Shown piece by piece: positions 62,153 through 64,000 of a DNA stretch of 64,000 nucleotides. The translations under genes were made by a program, and so were the position numbers. The notes below the pieces were generated by a model. That model was given only the letters and a program-made list of their open reading frames with translations, searched no databases and had not been told where the DNA came from. Each line of letters opens with the position of its first letter. Positions within the stretch are counted from its first letter, which is position 1. The stretch is taken from positions 232,994 through 296,993 of the forward strand of contig CAWIOX010000035.1 of the NCBI GenBank assembly GCA_963837775.1, given 5' to 3'. The stretch is from CAWIOX01 sp963837775. GTDB taxonomy: Bacteria; Pseudomonadota; Gammaproteobacteria; Burkholderiales; Burkholderiaceae_D.

Positions 62153-63902
62153 GGCCGAGGCTGTGTCAAAACGCATGAAATATTGTTAAAAATATTCTGA
62201 TTGCAGCGTCCTACGTGTAAACAAAATCAATCTTCAAACGTTATATGAATATCGCATTCAACGTTGAGGCATTTACATGCGGCGTTTTGTTCAAGGTGAA
62301 GATCGAACCCAAGGCACACTCCTCCCAGAACTGCTGGACGATTACGTCACTGAGAATAATGCGGTGCGCGTGATTGACGTCTTCGTCGATCAACTTGATC
62401 TTGGCAAGCTTGGTTTTGCGGGCGTTGAACCAGAAGCCACAGGCCGGCCTTCCTATCATCCGTCCACGCTTCTCAAGATCTATATTTATGGCTACCTCAA
62501 TCGCATTCAATCAACGCGACGCCTTGAATTGGAAACACAACGTAATGTTGAGGTCATGTGGTTGACCTCTCGACTGATGCCGGACTTCAAGACGATTGCA
62601 AACTTTCGCAAAGACAATGGCAAAGCGATCCGCAGCGTGTGCCGCCAATTTGTTGACCTGTGCCGCCAGCTGGACCTATTCTCCCAGGCGATCGTCGCCA
62701 TCGACGGCAGCAAGTTCAAAGCAGTCAACAATCGAGATAAGAACTTTACCTCCGCAAAGATGGAACGTCGCATGCAGCAGATCGAGGACAGCATCAATCG
62801 CTACCTCGCTGCGCTCGACACCGCAGATCGGGAAGAACCTGCGGCCGCCCTTGCCAAGACGGTGCAGTTGAACGAAAAAATTGCTGCACTGAAGGAGAAA
62901 ATGCAGCAACTCAAAGAACTCGAAGTGCAGATGAACGCGGCACCGGACAAACAAATCTCGCTGACCGATCCCGATGCGCGATCCATGAAGACCAGAGGCA
63001 CCGGCATCGTCGGTTACAACGTGCAGACTGCAGTCGACACCGAGCACCATCTCATCGTCGCACACGAAGTAACCAATGTGGGCAGCGACCGCAGCCAACT
63101 GTCAACGATGGCCAAGCAAGCACGCAGCGCGATGGGCACCAAGGAACTCACTGCGATGGCAGACCGCGGTTACTTCAAAGGTGAAGAAATTCTGGCCTGC
63201 CATGAAGCTGGTATCACGGCCCTTGTTCCCAAACCACTCACCTCCAACAATAAGGCGGACGGGCTATTCGACAAGAAGGATTTCATTTATCTTGCAGACA
63301 AAGATGAATATCGGTGTCCTGCGGGACAGCAGTTAATCCACCGTTATACGTCTATCGAACAAGGGAAGACGCTCCACACGTACTGGAGTTCAGTGTGCCA
63401 GGTTTGCACGTTAAAAGAGCAATGCACAACAAGCAAGCAACGGCGCGTGAAGCGCTGGGAGCATGAGGCTGTGCTTGATGCCATGCAAGAACGTTTGGAT
63501 AATGCACCTGACACGATGCTGATGCGTAAGCAAACCGTCGAACATCCGTTCGGTACGCTCAAGGCATGGATGGGAGCAACGCATTTCCTGACAAAGACAT
63601 TGGAGCACGTAAGTACCGAGATGAGTTTGCATGTGCTCGCGTACAACATGAAGCGCATGATGAAAATCGTGGGTATCGGTCCATTGATGCAGGCGATGCG
63701 GGCCTGAAGGGCTTTTTTACTTCACAAATCACGTCCAATTGAAACGAATGGCAGCGATTCTTTGATTGAATTTCGAGAAAACCATTTCCGACGATATCTG
63801 CCAAATTGATTAACAGACGTGGCTGTCATGGCGTTGCTCAAGGCACAAATGCATTCTGCGCAGCATTTCGAGCGTATTTTGCGTTTTGACACAGCCTCGG
63901 CC
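62153..63902 (+). mobile_element. Complete IS1182-family insertion sequence (about 1750 bp)
   Basis: Perfect 23-base terminal inverted repeats begin GGCCGAGGCTGTGTC at 62153-62175 and end as its complement at 63880-63902, with core GGCTGTGTCAAAACGC. They enclose one transposase gene. Flanking bases show short GGCC-containing palindromes on both sides (GGCCGATGTC and AGTTCCGGCC) but no clear direct duplication, which is usual for this family. The element looks intact and potentially mobile. Confidence 0.88.
62277..63707 (+). CDS. IS1182-family transposase
   Basis: The 476-residue transposase has the N-terminal DUF772 domain (GRPSYHPSTLLKIYIYGYLNRIQSTRRLELE, then FRKDNGKAIRSVCRQF) and a DDE domain. 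The first Asp is in AIVAIDGSKFKAVNNRDKNFT, the second in AMADRGYFKGEEILACHEAG and the Glu in KQTVEHPFGTLKAWMG. Between them is a coiled region (NEKIAALKEKMQQLKELEVQM) and a Cys pair (CQVCTLKEQCTT). All catalytic residues are present and no frame problems exist, so it is probably active. Confidence 0.93.
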   Translation: MRRFVQGEDRTQGTLLPELLDDYVTENNAVRVIDVFVDQLDLGKLGFAGVEPEATGRPSYHPSTLLKIYIYGYLNRIQSTRRLELETQRNVEVMWLTSRLMPDFKTIANFRKDNGKAIRSVCRQFVDLCRQLDLFSQAIVAIDGSKFKAVNNRDKNFTSAKMERRMQQIEDSINRYLAALDTADREEPAAALAKTVQLNEKIAALKEKMQQLKELEVQMNAAPDKQISLTDPDARSMKTRGTGIVGYNVQTAVDTEHHLIVAHEVTNVGSDRSQLSTMAKQARSAMGTKELTAMADRGYFKGEEILACHEAGITALVPKPLTSNNKADGLFDKKDFIYLADKDEYRCPAGQQLIHRYTSIEQGKTLHTYWSSVCQVCTLKEQCTTSKQRRVKRWEHEAVLDAMQERLDNAPDTMLMRKQTVEHPFGTLKAWMGATHFLTKTLEHVSTEMSLHVLAYNMKRMMKIVGIGPLMQAMRA

Positions 63903-64000
63903 AGTTCCGGCCATAGATGGAGAGAAAACCGCGTAGAGTTGAAAGACAGGAAAGGTCTACGGAAGCAGCCTTTCAGCTCTGGAAGCCATCGGGCAACAGT
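63903..64000. other. Flank beyond the IS, no gene seen
   Basis: The last 98 bases outside the right IS end carry no recognisable coding or RNA feature before the window edge. Confidence 0.4.

Noticed and set aside
1..64000. CRISPR array, rRNA or ordinary tRNA genes
   Set aside because: No regularly spaced short repeats, and no tRNA T-arm other than that of tmRNA was found on either strand.

Overview
The window reads as chromosomal DNA of a betaproteobacterium, most likely of the Oxalobacteraceae (Herminiimonas/Janthinobacterium type). This rests on the gene order ugd-lapB-lapA-ihfB-rpsA-cmk-aroA-tyrA-pheA-serC-gyrA-ompA-ubiG-gph, the tmRNA tag ANDNSYALAA, and the families BCAM0308, DUF3079 and DUF2783. 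The organism is inferred from gene content, not from any database search.

Layout. 1-18 kb is a core block. A minus-strand run reads from gyrA through serC, pheA, tyrA, aroA, cmk, rpsA, ihfB, lapA, lapB and ugd to the heptose kinase gene. Plus-strand genes for two OmpA-like proteins, ubiG and gph follow. 18.3-22.4 kb holds a 1.2 kDa-residue-scale AsmA-like DUF748 protein and ssrA (tmRNA). 22.4-27.2 kb is loosely packed accessory DNA with small genes, a leuE remnant and several copies of an interspersed repeat of about 75-80 bp. 27.2-34.0 kb is the most interesting locus: a tightly overlapping operon of an XRE-like regulator, a large SMC-type ATPase, a small KITE-like subunit, a kleisin-like subunit and a Toprim nuclease subunit. 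It has the component set of a Wadjet/MksBEFG condensin-type anti-plasmid system, but with the ATPase gene first. A large dyad lies just upstream, and frame breaks occur in the first and last subunit genes. 35.6-43.1 kb is a signalling operon: a TonB-dependent receptor, YfiR, a CHASE8-like hybrid histidine kinase and a REC-PAS-GGDEF-EAL protein, also with several frame breaks. 43-48 kb contains small metabolic or stress genes (VOC, DHFR-like, MscS, dodecin). 48.1-54.0 kb is a co-directional ring-hydroxylation and catabolism cluster (FAH hydrolase, VOC protein, DUF2783, FAD monooxygenase, MFS permease) with a LuxR-type regulator. 54.4-62.1 kb has a Kef-type antiporter, a DUF5996 protein, a catalase with an OxyR-like site, an SNase-like secreted protein and a Fic protein with a degenerate active site behind a block of operator-like repeats. 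The window ends in a complete IS1182-family element.

Two window-wide patterns stand out. (1) A palindromic interspersed repeat occurs at least eight times (6983, 18163, 24432, 25058, 26933, 35132, 57954, 60331), always next to gene ends or starts. (2) There are about nine frame breaks (aroA, the SMC ATPase gene, the Toprim gene twice, the histidine kinase four times, the GGDEF-EAL gene once), all in otherwise well-conserved reading frames. aroA is normally indispensable, so base-calling or assembly error must be excluded before any of these genes is called dead.
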